Both the position numbers and the translations under genes were made by a program. This document shows, in pieces, positions 22,840 to 36,547 of a stretch of DNA of 64,000 bases. Under the pieces are notes generated by a model, which ran no database searches, was not told the DNA's origin, and saw only the letters and a program-made list of their open reading frames with translations. This DNA is from Pomphorhynchus laevis (Eukaryota > Acanthocephala > Palaeacanthocephala > Echinorhynchida > Pomphorhynchidae): the NCBI GenBank assembly GCA_012934845.2, contig WNNJ02002970.1, positions 79,943 through 143,942 of the forward strand. The letters run 5' to 3'. Each line of letters starts with the position of its first letter. Position 1 is the stretch's first letter.

Positions 22840-24260
22840 AAAGTAAGACACACTGACCTCTAGATCGCAAACGTTGCACTGATAAAATCTATTTAGCACA
22901 AATGGACTCGCCTCCAGAGACCTCGCCAATGTGCTGTGATTCGTTTATTACACTAACATTACCGATCAGATATATGCTAAAATGCTCAAATAGAGCAGAT
23001 CTATCAGGTATTGATATTTTGTAGCGAGTATACAATCTGAGTTTAAGAGACGGTGGTATTCGGATTAAAGATTCAAATACTTTATCATAAGACGAATACA
23101 GTGCATTCGGTCAACTGTGCATTGATTATCACACAAATGTCGACATTAACCTTAAGCAAAATTTGTTTTTGCAAACAGATTCGAACAAATCTAATACCTA
23201 AAGTATAAGACGAACGGTTATACTTATTGTAATAAATAGAGCATGCATGTATAAAGCGAGCATCATCGTGGTTGACGGTATTTACCTCATGCAAGATACA
23301 CACGAAAATGTAGCATTTCGTGATTCATTTAATTTACAAGGTATTTTACCCTCAGATGCCCCAAATACATGTTAGTTGAGAGAGAGACAAACTCTATCTC
23401 CCATGCATTTTCATATTATTTTGACGAATTGCTTTTATGAAGCACGATGTAATTCGGAAATTCTCGACAAACATGTTAAGCAAGGTTTATCACAGTATTC
23501 ATCTTGAGCCTCATCCAAGTTACGTTTGTGAAAATACTATTTATCGTAATTGCACAGCCACGACAGATAGTAAAGCAATATTTAATATTTCCAGTTGGGC
23601 GTCTATAGTATTACAGCGTCCGTATACCTTATTCTATTACGGAGAGAACTTTCTATTACGATACAGTAATAGAAAGTTCTATCACTAATAGGATGTTCTA
23701 ATAGTACATGTTAATAGACTCTCCGTTCTATCATGGAGAGGATGTACTAATAGAACGTGTTGATATACGCTCCGTTCTATTACGAAGAGGACGCGCCGTA
23801 ATGGAACGGATTAGCATATGCGTTTTTAACGTCAAGGTTCCATCTAGTCATCTTCTCAAGCTCTAGTGGGGCCATTAAAGAGACAAGTGCATCATTAAAG
23901 CAAATCGCTGGTTCTGTCACTCAACGTCAGTGTACCTCCTATCTGACGAAATCTCATAATTTAGGAGCATATGGGTATTATTTTATTGAAGTTGTTATCA
24001 TGACACATTAGCCATTCTTCGATCATACAACAACAATCTGCTCAAAATAGATATATAACATGAAGTGAAAGAAATATTTATGTTTAATTTTATATCTAGG
24101 ACCCATTTGCATGTAACCAATTGAAATTTATTTTACAATATAATTATGTAATTTATGTAATTATGTAATAATATATTTTTTCCTTAAATATAAGAAACAT
24201 AATACTCACTTAATTGTTTAAGTTATTTTATTAACAATTGTGAAAACCGTTTTCTTCAAA
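22840..24260. other. Spacer with small inverted repeats, no gene recognised
   Basis: Frames at 23085-23303 (minus) and 23437-23688 (plus) have no known motif. A perfect hairpin lies at about 23648-23679 (AACTTTCTATTAC, loop, GTAATAGAAAGTT). TTCTATTA / TCCGTTCTAT variants then repeat to about 23815, forming a small degenerate repeat cluster. Confidence 0.5.
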
Positions 24261-24429
24261 TATCAATGATATATTCGAATTATCGAATATACATGTTTTT
24301 AACGGTTAAAACGAAATTACGTTCGTCAAATGTACAGTATAAAAAGTACTTTTGGAGTTTCAAAGGATTGCAGTTTACTAATGGAAACAGATCAAATTTT
24401 CTTCGAAAGTTGTCCAAAAAAGGTAAAAT

Positions 24430-25560
24430 CAATACGAAGTCGTTGGAAAAAAGGTCAGTAACGTTTCAATTGTAAAGGAGGGTGTGGAGGTACTCCCACT
24501 TATCCCAAAGTTAAAAAGCCTTGTTATTATAAAAATATTAAAGCCTATTGAAAGGCATAATCTGATCAAAACGTTCTTACGATCTTTTGCCAATAAATAC
24601 ACAAACAGAATTTTGCGCAATTCGATTAAATTTTTTGAAACCGAAATTAAAATTTCTTTTGCAACGCCAGATATACTAATAAGCTATGTGAACTTCATTG
24701 ATTCTAAACTTAAGGATATGGGCATAATCCAGGTTAGACCGATACTGGCTTCAATTAAAATTTCAAATCTTCCCAGTCACTTAGAATTGAAAAGACATAG
24801 AAGATCTTTAATCTATATTTAAAGTATCGAATCTTCGAACAGTCATGGGTAAGAGCGGCTTCCATCTTCCTTTAGGTTTTTGTTCCGCAACAGCAGAACA
24901 GGCGAAGATTCTTTCAAAGACGGCCTTCAACCCTTTTTAGGGTACAACCTATGCTTTTCGATTATAAACACTGATGAACATACTTTCCCGCATTGCAATC
25001 AGTGCCACGCGTGGGGCACTGAGCTTCCAGCTGCTGCAAACCGAAAACATGTGGTATTTGCAGATCTTTTTGTCAGGGACTAATTTCCGGATAAAAGTGT
25101 ATGGCTTCCCCATCTGCTCCAACTGCGGTGGGAGCCATCCAGCCTGGTCACGAAAATGCATTCGCTTCAAGAGTTATTGTAACTAGTTCATCAAACAAGC
25201 GCCGGTGAAGGTCACCGAAACATTTAAAAAACACAGGCTCGCATATGGCTGACGGCGACATACTCCATATTGTGGATGATCGTGTCAAGACGACCATCAA
25301 GAAGGTAGAAGATTTGGTTGCTACCCTTCTATTAATCATCAGTTCAAATCCGGTCTCGCCAAAGAAGGGGGCTTCGGCGCATCCCATTCCCCCTTAAAGT
25401 TGGGAAAGATGCTAAAGGGGAAGAGAGTAGCCGCTCGGAGAAATGAAGATGCTACCCATGGGCAAGTATCCACCTTGGACGGCGCTAGTGGCGGAAAGGG
25501 AAACCTTTCCGTCTCTGGCCATGTCAGGGTCGCCAATCCAACTTCCAACTATTAAATTAC
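24430..25560 (+). mobile_element. LINE copy C, ORF1 with CCHC knuckles
   Basis: Plus strand. The 24484-24822 frame (112 residues, ending LPSHLELKRHR) has the look of the pre-knuckle part of a LINE ORF1, but it has no diagnostic motif. Three cysteine knuckles follow in different frames between 24990 and 25160. The best is CSNCGGSHPAWSRKC (C-x2-C-x3-H-x6-C), the spacing seen in Jockey/I-type ORF1 proteins; CGICRSFC and CNQCHAWG lie upstream. ORF1 proteins of this type coat the element RNA. The reading frame is broken at least twice. Confidence 0.75.
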
Positions 25561-27950
25561 AATGCAGTGTACTCGTCAGTCTTTTTCACTGAATATCCTT
25601 CAGTGGAATTCGGGAGGTGCTTCTGCCCTTAGACTTCTATTTGGTTGAGATGCAGATGTTATAGTCGTTCAGGAGACGCGGTCTATCCGTCTCCTCTAGG
25701 ACTACTCGATTTATTCCAAAGCACATTTGTTCCCACTATACTTCGTACATAACCCCACCTCACTCATCTTCATCTCAAGGACTCCTGACCTTAGTTAAGT
25801 GCTCGTTAAGATCCTCCCACCTATTAAACTATTCATGTCCAGCATGTCTTGTTTATTAGTTTCACAGCGGCTATGACATGATACTTGGGGATTTCAACTA
25901 CAGAACTGGTCGTTGGATCAATGCAGCACTTCGCAGAGCTAGGAACGGTTATATTATTCACAAACCTCCGTCCCCTACCTTTCATTGCACATCAACAAAT
26001 TATATCCTCGACATTTTACTGCTTCACTCGAGATGTTGTTAAAATCTCTCTGCACGGAACAGTCGCGCCAGCAATTGTCCACCTCTCATGACCTAATTCG
26101 TTGGAGAATTGATAAATATATGTTGCTTCAAACGAGGTTTCACTTTGATCCGATCAGAGTGGCCTTCTTTCAAGCGGCTATCAACTCTCTCCCAGAATAG
26201 GAAATGAGAGTCTGAGCGAATTTAATACCTACCTCTTTTCGCAAGCTACCGCGATTTTATCGACTACCTATAAAGGTCGTATATACAATCCCACTCCGAC
26301 GAAACTCAAGGTCCTAGCGAAATTGCTTAACCTTCCTAATATCTCTGTTTCCGCAAGACAGGCTCTCTCGAATGAATACTGGAGAACTAGATATAGGTTC
26401 CAGCTGAGTAGGGATAGGATGAATATTGCTCGCCTTAATCCTTTTCAGTCTTCCTTTTGGAAGATTTTCATGAAGGAGAAGTTTGTTTGCTGGAAGGATA
26501 GTGCATAGGGTTGGATAGGGAATGTAGGCCTTGACAAAGTTTTGGAGGAGTCACTAGCCCTAAACAGATATGGAGCGACACAATCACCTCAACCAATCTC
26601 GCCGTGGTGTAACTCCAGGAATAGGGATCTATCTGTTACGGATATCCTTAACTCCTGTAGTCTACTCTCGGGCACCTTAAAATCCGTCGCTCCACTTTCT
26701 TCTCAAGTCTATCAGCTTTTGACAGCCGATCAGAGAAGAGAGGTGGCCGTCACAATGCTTTTAGCCTCCCCATTCGATGTAGCAGGCATCAATATTAGTA
26801 AGCGTGTTTTTATTCCTAAGAAAAATTATATTCTCTGCCCTAAACATCTGCGACCCATTTCGATTCAAAATGCCCTCGTGCCGATTTACAAAAAAGCGCT
26901 TGCGCGTGAAATCCGCGATTATTTAAGTAGGCGTAATTTGATTCCAGGTTTTCATGGGTTTCTCAAAGGTCGCTCGTTCTATTCAGCAGTTGGTGAGGTG
27001 GAACAGTTTTGTCGGGTGAATAACTATCGTCTAGTTGTAGCTGTTTTCCTTGACTTTTCTGCTGCATTTGACAGCATCTCCTTTCCTTTTGTTATCTCTT
27101 CTCTCAGGTCCCTCAGGTTGCCTGCGAGAATAGTGAACAGGGTGGAGATTATGCTGTACACCAAGCGATTTTACTATGAAGACGACCCTGATGCGCGTCA
27201 GTTCTACCCTATTACGGGTGTTCCGCAAGTCTCCCCTCTTTCTCCTATCTTATATCTTGCTGCTTCCATTAACCTATTTAAAATATTTAAACGCAAACAA
27301 CGTCTGGTTGTGTACGCTGATGACACCACTGCCCTGTTCACTGGACGCAGGTGCAAAGACGTAGTCTCTGACATCAGCCGCTTCTTTTTAAGATTAAAAG
27401 ACCAGTTACCCGTATCCAATCTTATTTTAAACTCTGCCAAATCGCAGGCGGTTGTCTTTCATGGCACCACTGCAACAAAGAAAAAACTTAAGAGATTAGC
27501 ACTCTCTGCACTCTCCTCCATATTTGCCTCTGAACCACTCCCCACCTTCTCAAGTCGAGTAAAATACCTGGGGTTCACCGTTACGGTGAACTGGTCGGCG
27601 AAAGCTGACCTGGATAGATTCAAACGTATCCTGAAGAAAGCTAGGTAGGTCCTGAAATGGGCTCAACATCTGTCATTTAAAGGGAAAACCCAGGTGCGCC
27701 TCTGTGGCACTTGGGCTATCTTGAAATTAGTCTTATTTTCGAGAGGACGTCCCCAAGAGCAAAGGCTAAGTTTCTTAAGCTCCTCATCTCTCGTTTACCC
27801 AGCATAGTCTGTCTCGATTGGATTCTTCGTAGGGTAAAAGACCCCGTGTGGTTCAGTCGGAAGGCGGCGTGTTGGATCGGTTGGAGGGATCAGATCCCCC
27901 TGGAACTGTGGCCGTGACTTATGTAGTAAGACTAACAATGTCATTATTGA
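25561..27950 (+). mobile_element. LINE copy C, ORF2 (EN remnant, RT, C-terminal tail)
   Basis: ORF2 opens near 25562 with LNILQWNSGG and VIVVQETRS, the first blocks of an apurinic endonuclease. A later ILGDFN-like block is recognisable near 25885, but the catalytic core is eroded. The linker FHFDPIRVAFFQAA lies near 26140. A 368-residue frame (26542-27648) holds the RT: GFLKGRS, AVFLDFSAAFDS (palm block A), ITGVPQVSPLSPILY (block B; the usual G after Q is V) and VVYADDTTALF (catalytic DD intact). It ends KYLGFTVTVNW. A stop follows at 27646, and the tail continues in other frames to about 27917. This is the best preserved copy of the family, with an intact RT centre but no intact element. Confidence 0.85.
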
Positions 27951-28330
27951 TTTATTTTCGTCTAGCTTTTTGCTTTCTGTTTTCTCTGTTTCTGTCGGTT
28001 ATCCTTATGTTTTGTTATTTAAGAAAATCCTTACTTACGGTTAAAACAGCTATCAAAGAATGTAAAATTTGATTTTTCTCATATAAATATGGAACTACGA
28101 TTTATCATATCATCTAAATATAGAAAAAAATGCACAGTTATTAAGTCCTTAAAAATGCATTATAAATTTACTAAAATGAATAAATTATTTTATTCAAAAA
28201 GTTAAAATATTTTGATAGCTACTTCTATCATCGTCAAGAAAATTACAAACAGCTTAGTTATACATAAAAAGAGAGAAAATAATTAAGAATTTATTAAAGC
28301 AAAAAAGAACTCTTAAAACACTCTTCACGA
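27951..28330. other. Spacer with one hammerhead-like motif
   Basis: At 28209-28238 the minus strand reads CTTGACGATGATAG, loop, CTATCAAAAT, the same pattern as at 37.41 kb. Nothing else is recognised. Confidence 0.5.
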
Positions 28331-28359
28331 GCTTCATAACGCAGGAAAAGTACATCAAT

Positions 28360-29540
28360 TTAAGGACCCATGACGCTGTCTTACTTCTGCGAAGCTCGCT
28401 CTGCCTTCCGAAACTAGCTTTCTTCCTTTGATGTTCCCCCTGCTTTGGGAGAAAGTCACTACACTCATTCGACGCAGAAGTCCGCCGTCTACTGAGAATG
28501 GTGCTTAATGCGCCGCTTCCTGATGACGCGTGGCGGCAGACTACCTTATCGATCAGACTCGAATGTCTTGGTGTCCGACAAACGCTAGAAGTCGCAATAC
28601 CTGCGTTCGGCTTTTCCATATGCTCAACAAGAGAGCTAACTAAGAGCCTGCTAGGAAACTGTCCGTCACTACCCACTTTACCAGACCAAGTTTTTGTAAA
28701 AGCTACAGGCCAATGGCACGCTAAATTTCAGGCAACCATCATATCGGACCCAACTCTTCAAAAACTATGGATGGGGGACTATTATGATGTGTATCATCAA
28801 AAGCTTGTCGGCAAAACAACTATTCCCGAATTCGTCTCATTGCTACCGCTTCAATATGGTCTGAAGCTTTCCTCGAAGCATTAACGATAGCTTCCGTTGG
28901 CACCAGGATTGATGACCAATCATTGTCCACCACAGTTACACTCAAAATTGGCGTTCAATGTGCTCAACCACATCAATGTAAATGCGGAGAAGTTGTCAGG
29001 AAAAACAGCGCCCATACGCTAGACTGCAACAAAACAAAAGGCAGAAATGTACGCCATTCAGCGATCAATTAAATTGTGAGAATGTCCCTAGCCTCCGCAG
29101 GAATTTCGTCCAGACTGTAACCTATCGGTTTGACTGGAGACGACAGGAAGTAGCCCGACGAGGCTTCGTTCTGCCATGGGAGGCGGTGCAAGTTATTGTT
29201 TGGGACTTTACATGTCCAAACACTCTCGCAGTCAGTCACATAGCGTGCAGTACATTGTGCAAGTTCCGTTGCTGATCATGCTGAACTTGGATAGCGTACC
29301 AAATATAGCGGCTTAGATGAGCGGCAGTACAATTTGTTCCGATGTCCATCGAAACCCTGGGAGCAGTTGGTACCAGCGCAGCGGCTTTTTTGCAGCTTCC
29401 GGGAAGAAAATTAGTCCGGTAGACCGGAGATAAACGGTCAATGAGTTTTCTCATGCAGCGAATTAGTGCAGCGATGCAACTAGAAAACGCAGCTTGTTGT
29501 GCGAAGTCGACAAGAGATCCATCACTATATTTCTAATAAA
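28360..29540 (+). mobile_element. LINE with restriction-like endonuclease, C-terminal part
   Basis: Plus strand. Starts in the RT thumb region (HDAVLLLRSSLCLPKLAF, then CSPCFGRKSLHSFDAE). A 128-residue frame 28498-28884 follows (LPDDAWRQTTLSIR, GVRQTLEVAIPAFGFS). Downstream is a CCHC finger (CKCGEVVRKNSAHTLDC), then RHSAIN, then the decayed nuclease region around 29110-29240. A region with KPWEQLVPA and an RCNAAA-type end closes at about 29530. This order (RT tail, zinc finger, PD-(D/E)xK-like nuclease) belongs to LINEs that use a restriction-like endonuclease, as in the R2/R4/NeSL group. It is 5'-truncated with several frame breaks. The assignment rests on remembered family sequence. Confidence 0.65.
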
Positions 29541-29689
29541 CTGTACTCTTAAAGTAATAATACAGATTTTTTTATAAAATAACATACTGGCTAAATCGAA
29601 ACAACAAAACATCAAAAACAGTTAGTACGGTACTTTATCTTCTTTAACGGCAACGGTAGTCTCCAGGCATACAGCATATTTGTGGGATA

Positions 29690-32470
29690 TAAGCCCACCA
29701 GCATGCATCAACGCTCCGCCTTCCGACCAAACCAATCAGGGTATCTCATGCTAGAAGATTAAGAGTGGTTAATTGTACAGTATATAGGAGAGTGCTTAGA
29801 GTGTTAGTCTCTTTAAATTTTTCTTTGTTTTGCAGGATCACAATTAAAAACTACCACTTGCGATTTGGAAGGATCGAGAAGAAGATTTGGAAGGGTAACT
29901 GGTCTTTTAATCTTTTAAAGAATTTGATGATTTTAGAGACTACATCTTTGCACATGTATCCAGAGAACATGGGTTTGTTATCATCAGCGTATACCACTAG
30001 ATATTGTTCAAGTGTAAAAGGTTTAAAAAGGACAATCGTAGCAGCAAGGTATGAGATTGTAGAAAGTGTGACTACTTGAGACACACCTTAATTGGATTCA
30101 GGGCCGTATTCATAAAGCAATCGCTTGGTTTACAGCAATATCTCCAGCATGTTAACAATTATTGCAGGCAGCCTAAGGGAACTGAGAGAAGAGATAACAA
30201 AGAGAATAGAGATGCGGTCGAATGCAACAGAAAAGCCAAGGAAGATAGTCACAGCTGTCTGATAACTGTTATCTTGACAAAACTAAGGCACTTTCCCTAT
30301 TGCTGAATGGATCGAGCGATCTTTGACAAGTCGATGAAAACTTGGTGGATATAAATTTAGAATATCAAGTAATCGCGGATTTTACGCGCAAGTGCTTTTT
30401 CGTAAATGGAGATGAGGTAGTTTTGAATCAAAATGGATCGCAGTTCTTTAGGACATGTAAATGGTTTCTTTTTTGGTAAAAATAAACGCGTCCTTATATT
30501 GATACCGTCAATATCAGAAGGGTGGACAATATCATCGTATTGGCAATCTTCTTTCTCTGAATGTCAGTCAGAAGCTGACAGACACTAGTAGAGAGTGGCG
30601 AATGGGTTTTAGAGGTACCTGAGAGTGGCCTCCAAGAGTTCAGGATATCCGTAACGGAAAGGTCCATATCTCTGAAACCGCCTTAGGTAGGGATAGGTTG
30701 GAGAGATTGATAGGTCTATAATTATATAAGGATAGTGACTCCAAAACGTTATCAAGACCTACGCTACCGATCAAACCTGATGCGCTCTCATTTCAGCAAA
30801 CATACTTCTCCTTATTCAATATCTTCCAAAAGTACGAGTGAGAAGGACTAAGACGAACAATGCTCGCCCTATCCCTACTCAGCTGGAGTCTATATCTAGA
30901 GCTTCAGTATTCTTTCGAGAGAGATTGTCTGAAGGAAACAGTGAGATTGGGAAGGTGTAGCACTTTTGCAAGAACCTTTAGTTTTGCCGGAGTGGTATTG
31001 AATATTCGACCTTTATAGATGCTCGAAAGTATTGCGGTAGCTTGCAAAGTGAGGAATGAATTAAATCGGGCCAGACTCGCATTTCCTACAACAGGGAAGG
31101 GTCGGATAGCTGCCTGGAAGAAGGCCACCCTTATTGAATCAAAGTGGAACCTCCTCCGTAGCAACGCATCTTCCTCTAACCGCCAACGGAGTAGATCGTG
31201 CGAGGTGGACAACTGTTGGCGCGATTGCTTGATACACAAGGTCTTTAACAGTCACTTCACATGAAGCAGTAGTATGTCGAGGAGATAATTTATTTTTGTG
31301 CAATGAAATTCGGGGGATAGTGGTTTGTGAATAATATTTGTTCCTAGCTCTGAGAAGTGCTGCATTAATCCGATTTTTAGTTATGTTGTTAAAATCACCA
31401 AGTAGTATGTCATAACCGCTACATAATATACAATCAAAGCGGTCACGGTTCTTGTGAATCTCTCCAGGCCGAATATGTAGATATTGGTCATGCTGAAACG
31501 ATTATCGTTTCTTCCAGAGTGTTATCACTAACAAAGCATGTTTGGACAGGAGTAGTTCAATAAGGAAGATCTTAAATGGTTCTTAACTGAGGTTAAAGAA
31601 CCCTGAGATGAAAGGGAATAAGGTAGGGCTATGTGCGGAGTAAAGTGTATGATTATGTGCTTCCGGTAAAAGTCGAGTAATATCCAAGGGTGATTGAATA
31701 GGTCTAGTATTCTGAAGGACTATTACATATACATCACGACCAGATAAAATGCTAAGAGCAGAAGTACCTCACGAATTCCACTGAACGATGTTCAGTGATA
31801 AAGGTTCGGAATTACTCTCCATTGTAATTTGTGTCAATGGATGAGCTAGCAGCCCCCTAGTTAAGACCAGTATTGAGAAGGTTCCATCTTCCACATCTAG
31901 TCCCAGCAGAATGACCGCTCTTATCATCCTTGCTTGTGAGGGCAATCATCATCTCCCTTATTCACAAGATTGTTGTCTAACCTCCACTTCTTGTCTTTTT
32001 AGTAAGTTTGATATACAACTGGTTTACCGGGGCCGTTCGTTTGCTTGATTGCACCGTGCAAACCGGAAGCGGAGTAGGGAAGGGGGTAACCAGGGCTTCC
32101 ACCAACATGGTGATTATCCCCTCCATCTGCTTAATGGTTTCGCTGTTCTTAATTTAGATAATTTTAAGATTTCAGTTTCGGATAAGGATGTATGTAGTCT
32201 TCGAGGCATTTCAAAATGAGTCATGCTGGAACTTAGTTAGCATGGTGTAACGTTTTAAATATTCTTTAAAAGCTGTGCATTTGCGGGAACATTCCGGATG
32301 CTCTATCCCGATGTTACAGCACACCGGATATTTGCTGCATTTTTCCGAGTTTTAAACATTTATATCGGTTCCACAAATCCGGCATCTGCAGGGGTGAATA
32401 CAGTTTGATCTCCAGTGGCACAATCTGCGGCAGGTGTTGTAGTTGGGAAACGTAAGGTCGTCTAATTATA
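29690..32470 (-). mobile_element. LINE copy D, same family as copies A and C, strongly decayed
   Basis: Minus strand. 32470-32220 holds ORF1 knuckles (CHWRSNC, then CCNIGIEHPECSRKC). The ORF2 start NS/GT/LQETRS region is weak near 31800. The linker FHFDSIRVAFFQAAIRP is clear at about 31110. RT blocks are scattered over frames between 30830 and 29850, including VVYADDNKP (DD kept) at about 30010 and PISYLAATIVLF beside it. The 3' tail ends near 29690. It is the most mutated copy in the window, with many breaks, so it is probably the oldest of the four. Confidence 0.8.
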
Positions 32471-32799
32471 TGAAATTGAATTTAAGATTGCAATCTATAA
32501 AGGGTCGCATGCGGATAGTGACAGAGATTCAGCGTTGTCAATCGAATTATTTGCGAAGACCATAAAGAGGGGGTGGCCTCTTTTCCCATGATGAACCTGA
32601 TTAAAGTTAAATAAAACATAAACACCCACAAAAGCATCAAGTTTGCCATTTATACAAAATACTCAAATTTTTATAAAGGAAAATTACATCAAGAAAAATA
32701 AATTTAAAATGTAACAAAAGTATAATTACAAAGGAAAATACCAGCATATTAGTACTGCAAGATATTGCTAGCATATTACGTGAACGCCAGCATATTACA
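32471..32799. other. AT-rich spacer, nothing recognised
   Basis: No open frame or repeat structure of note, except a short run of CAGCATATTA repeats at about 32743-32805. Confidence 0.4.
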
Positions 32800-33335
32800 G
32801 GTATTATTATTTATTACAAGACTTTGATATTTCCTGCAAAGAATCTTCTCTTTTTATCCACATGCTTAGCGCATTCTGGAATGATTTGTACTGTGTCATA
32901 GACACGATCGAATTCAGCAATCGGTTCCATAGGTTTACCGCTCTGTGAGATAATCACAAGTATCTATGACATTTCCCGTGTGATTGAACAACAACTGATA
33001 AGGAGTGTCCTATGTGGCTCGGGCGATCATTTAGAATAACGGATTCTAATGGAGAACCAGGAAAGACATGGATCATTCGCCATAACTGTAATAAATCCTT
33101 GTACACGTATCTCGTGTAAACTGAAGTAATATTTAGTTGGCTTAGTCTATCACAGTAGGCAATGTTTCAAAGACCAGGACATAGCTTAAAAAATCGGCGA
33201 AGAATCTTTTCTAATTGGTTTATTTCACCACACGTAGAAGGAAAAGTCGCCGGCGAAGCATAATCAATGATTGGTCTGATCAACGCCTTATATAATAGTG
33301 AGAACTGAGACGGTGGAAGCGAATAAAATTTTTAA
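32800..33335 (-). mobile_element. CR1-like LINE, C-terminal end
   Basis: On the minus strand the peptide reads ALIRPIIDYASPATFPS, INQLEKILRRFF, YCDRLSQLNI, AVNLWNRLLNSIV and FQNALSMW. That is the standard C-terminal order of CR1/Jockey ORF2 proteins. The RT core is absent. It is nearly open but interrupted. Confidence 0.75.
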
Positions 33336-35215
33336 ATTTATAAAACTAGAAAAAGTAATAAATGGATATTTTAATGCATTTAGTACACAAAACAATTATA
33401 GCTATATTTATAAACACAGCGAATGTATATTAACTATAGTAAATTAATTTCAAGATCTTAGTGTAATGCTATAAAATATTAATATTTTAAACAAATATAT
33501 TTATATTACAAAAATAATTTCACAAATATTAATTTAATAAAATATTCGATGATGTAATGTTAATTGAATTCTAGCTATACAATCGCATATTAAAGTATCT
33601 AAAGCAGATATTTAATTTCCAAAACGTCTCATCAATTGTGTCTTTATCAATTTTTATGACGAACGGGGTAAAAAATGACGAAAAGTGCAGATATGATGTT
33701 CTAGGCATATGTGATGTTGATCCGTCTTTAATTAAAGCATATTTCATGTTGGTGTGAGGACATTGCACTCTTCTAAACATGTTTATGATGCAGATAAGAC
33801 ATACGGAGTAAAATAGTTTAAATAATGATGATGTAGTAAATGCTATACAGCTGCCAAACAGAGTAAACTATTTTTATTTTTTAAAGACGGAGTAAAAAAT
33901 GAAATATTTTGTAAGAGTAGTTTATCACTAGAATATTTGTAAATCTAATAAAGCTAATTATCAATTAATAAATAAACCTTAGCTTTTCCCAACATATTAA
34001 AAAATAAGAGATATAAAATAAGAGATAGAAATATAAAGACGAAAAGTAAAAAGTTTTGAAATAAATAAGCATTTGCAAATTATTTATCAAATAATTTTAT
34101 TTAATATTATTTATCAAATCATATTATTTAATACTGATTATATAATATATTATATAATATATAATATATTTATTTTAATCACTTATAAATAAGTGACTCA
34201 CTATCTTTATAATTCTTGAGTCCTATTTATGATAATTCAAGTAAGAGTTTAATTCAAGATGAAATAGGCTCCAAGCTAACGTTACAGAAACATGTAAAAA
34301 ATGTTTTAATTACGGAGATAAAAATTTTTATCTCCGTAATCGTCCTTACCCATTATACGGAAATTACGAAATTTTCTTTCAAAAGATAAATTGTTGTCAT
34401 AAGATAAATAGTTGATACGTTTGTTGTCTCAAAGGTATCAACTACAAAGTAAAGAAGCTGATTCAATGAACGAAATCTATAAATAATGCTTGTTATCTGA
34501 AGTTAACAAAGTCCAAACGTAATACTCATTTTAACAACCTTTTTATGTGATACTAATCAGTATCTCTGAAAATTTTATTGAAACTTTTAATAAAGAGCTG
34601 ATAAGGATGAAGTGCGTGTCGAAAATCCAGACTTTAGATCATCAACAATCATTTTCTGTCTTGCAAATAAGATTTGTTAGTTTTACAAAAATATCTATAC
34701 ATAAAGAATAAATAATCAAACGCCCAAGAATGTAGAAGGCAACCTAAGGAACTATTTTGCTAAATTACAATTATTTTTGCTATCGGAAATAATACTTCTG
34801 ACAATATCTAAAATTCATGTTTTAGAAATTTTACTTATTCAAATCGCAGAGACAATAAGTTAGAATAGTCTATCATTCGATTGCAATAGTTTATATATCG
34901 AGGACAAGGAATCGAATGGTTTAAATATAATACTTAGATGCGTTTGCTAACCTAACTTATTCAACATTGGACTGGTAATTATTTGTATGGCGTTTTGTAT
35001 AGACTTCTTGATTTTGAGACATCATTGGTTAAAATGCACAGAAGATAATCCATGGAGTATCAAGGATTTAAATTTCAAAACAACAAAATCAATTTGTTGT
35101 TTGTATATAATTCAAAACAGTAGCATATTTAAGTATAATTTGGCTTGTTTACTATATAATTGTATCGAATTATATAACGTATAATTATATTTAATATTAA
35201 TTATATTTGAAAATA
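33336..35215. other. AT-rich spacer with a perfect palindrome
   Basis: 34309-34340 is a perfect 32-bp palindrome without loop (ATTACGGAGATAAAAA and its complement). Short frames at 33571-33780 (minus) and 34987-35184 (plus) have no known motif. No host gene is supported. Confidence 0.5.
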
Positions 35216-35219
35216 TATT

Positions 35220-35710
35220 CAAATATATGTACCGCATGGTACTGTACTCGGTCATCTTTTCTTTATTGTTTACTTTAATGACTTGCTGTTAAGAATCCAG
35301 AACCCTTGCTTGGCTTTGGCGGATTACCTCAAACTTTGGTCTGATAATATCAATGATAAATATGGTCGGTCCCTACATCACAACATTGATCGAATACATA
35401 AATGGAGTGTAGCTACGGGTGTTAATCTGAACTTTTATAATATTATTATTTTATTTATTGATACATGTGCCCATATTAAGCTAGGAAAAAGTAAACATGA
35501 TCGTGAATTTCGATAAGGGATTTATACACTCGAAGTTGTATCTGAATGTAATGATTTGGGTGTAATTTTGCATAGGACATTGAAAACTCGCTCAAATACA
35601 TACTTTATTGATGGTAAGGCAATGAAAGCTATGTATTGCATCAAAAACACGTTTGCAAGAATACGTCCATTAAGTTTTAAGTAAATTGCATGTGCATCCA
35701 GCTACTGCAG
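35220..35710 (+). mobile_element. CR1-like LINE, RT palm fragment
   Basis: The peptide GTVLGHLFFIVYFNDL is RT block B. It is followed by ALADYLKLW, where the second catalytic aspartate is replaced by tyrosine, then LHHNIDRIHKWSVATGVNLN. This matches the palm of CR1-type RTs. The fragment decays after 35520. Confidence 0.75.
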
Positions 35711-36547
35711 ATTCGAGCAAAAGATTCGACATTAGCTATTAAATACGGGAGTGGACGCTTGAAGTTATTTTAGTTATTGAATTTTTTCCATGAACAGTTA
35801 CAATAGCCGTTTACGGCTAATAAATAAAACGAAAAATAAATATCGGCATAATTTTTTATGATTTATTATAGTTTTATTCTGCGGATATGTTGCCATGCTT
35901 CTATAGGAAAACAGGCTTGGTCCAATTGTTCTAGATATGTAGTTAATGTCTTATATTTTTATTCAAAACGAGTAATATATCTATTTTTTATATGAAGCTA
36001 ATAACCAAAATCAAGACTAAAAATTTAAATAAAACCTAATCTGATATTATATTTAGTAACTATTATCATCGTGTAGAAATCAAAATCAATTATAATTTTT
36101 TAAATTGATAAATTTTCAATCGCCAACTTCAAATATCGCCAAATTATATAAAGTTTTTTTTATGTGAAATTTCTTCGCCTTATTCGTCGAACCAACTGTT
36201 AACCGTTGGGCTCGTGAACGTGTAAGCATGTTTTGACCTAAATAAATACTTACGTAACATCTTAAACAGCGGAGAAGCAGGTCCGCGTATTGTGTACAGA
36301 AATATGATAAAAATGTTTACCGGTAATTAATATTTAACTTAAATAAAAGTAATACTAAATTACCTTTATTTTATTTATATAGCGTTATTATGTATAGATA
36401 CGACTATTGAAACTTCGAATGATCATCACCTAATTACTTGAATATTACCCAGAAAATATAACACCGTTTTCCGTTTTCAATTTATACCTATTTGAATTAC
36501 CAAAAAATCAGATATTTTGGAAATTAACCACTTTTTGTAACGCACAA
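35711..36547. other. AT-rich DNA upstream of the zinc-finger gene
   Basis: No gene is seen. A promoter or 5' UTR of the zinc-finger gene should be here, but no clear element can be named. Confidence 0.4.
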
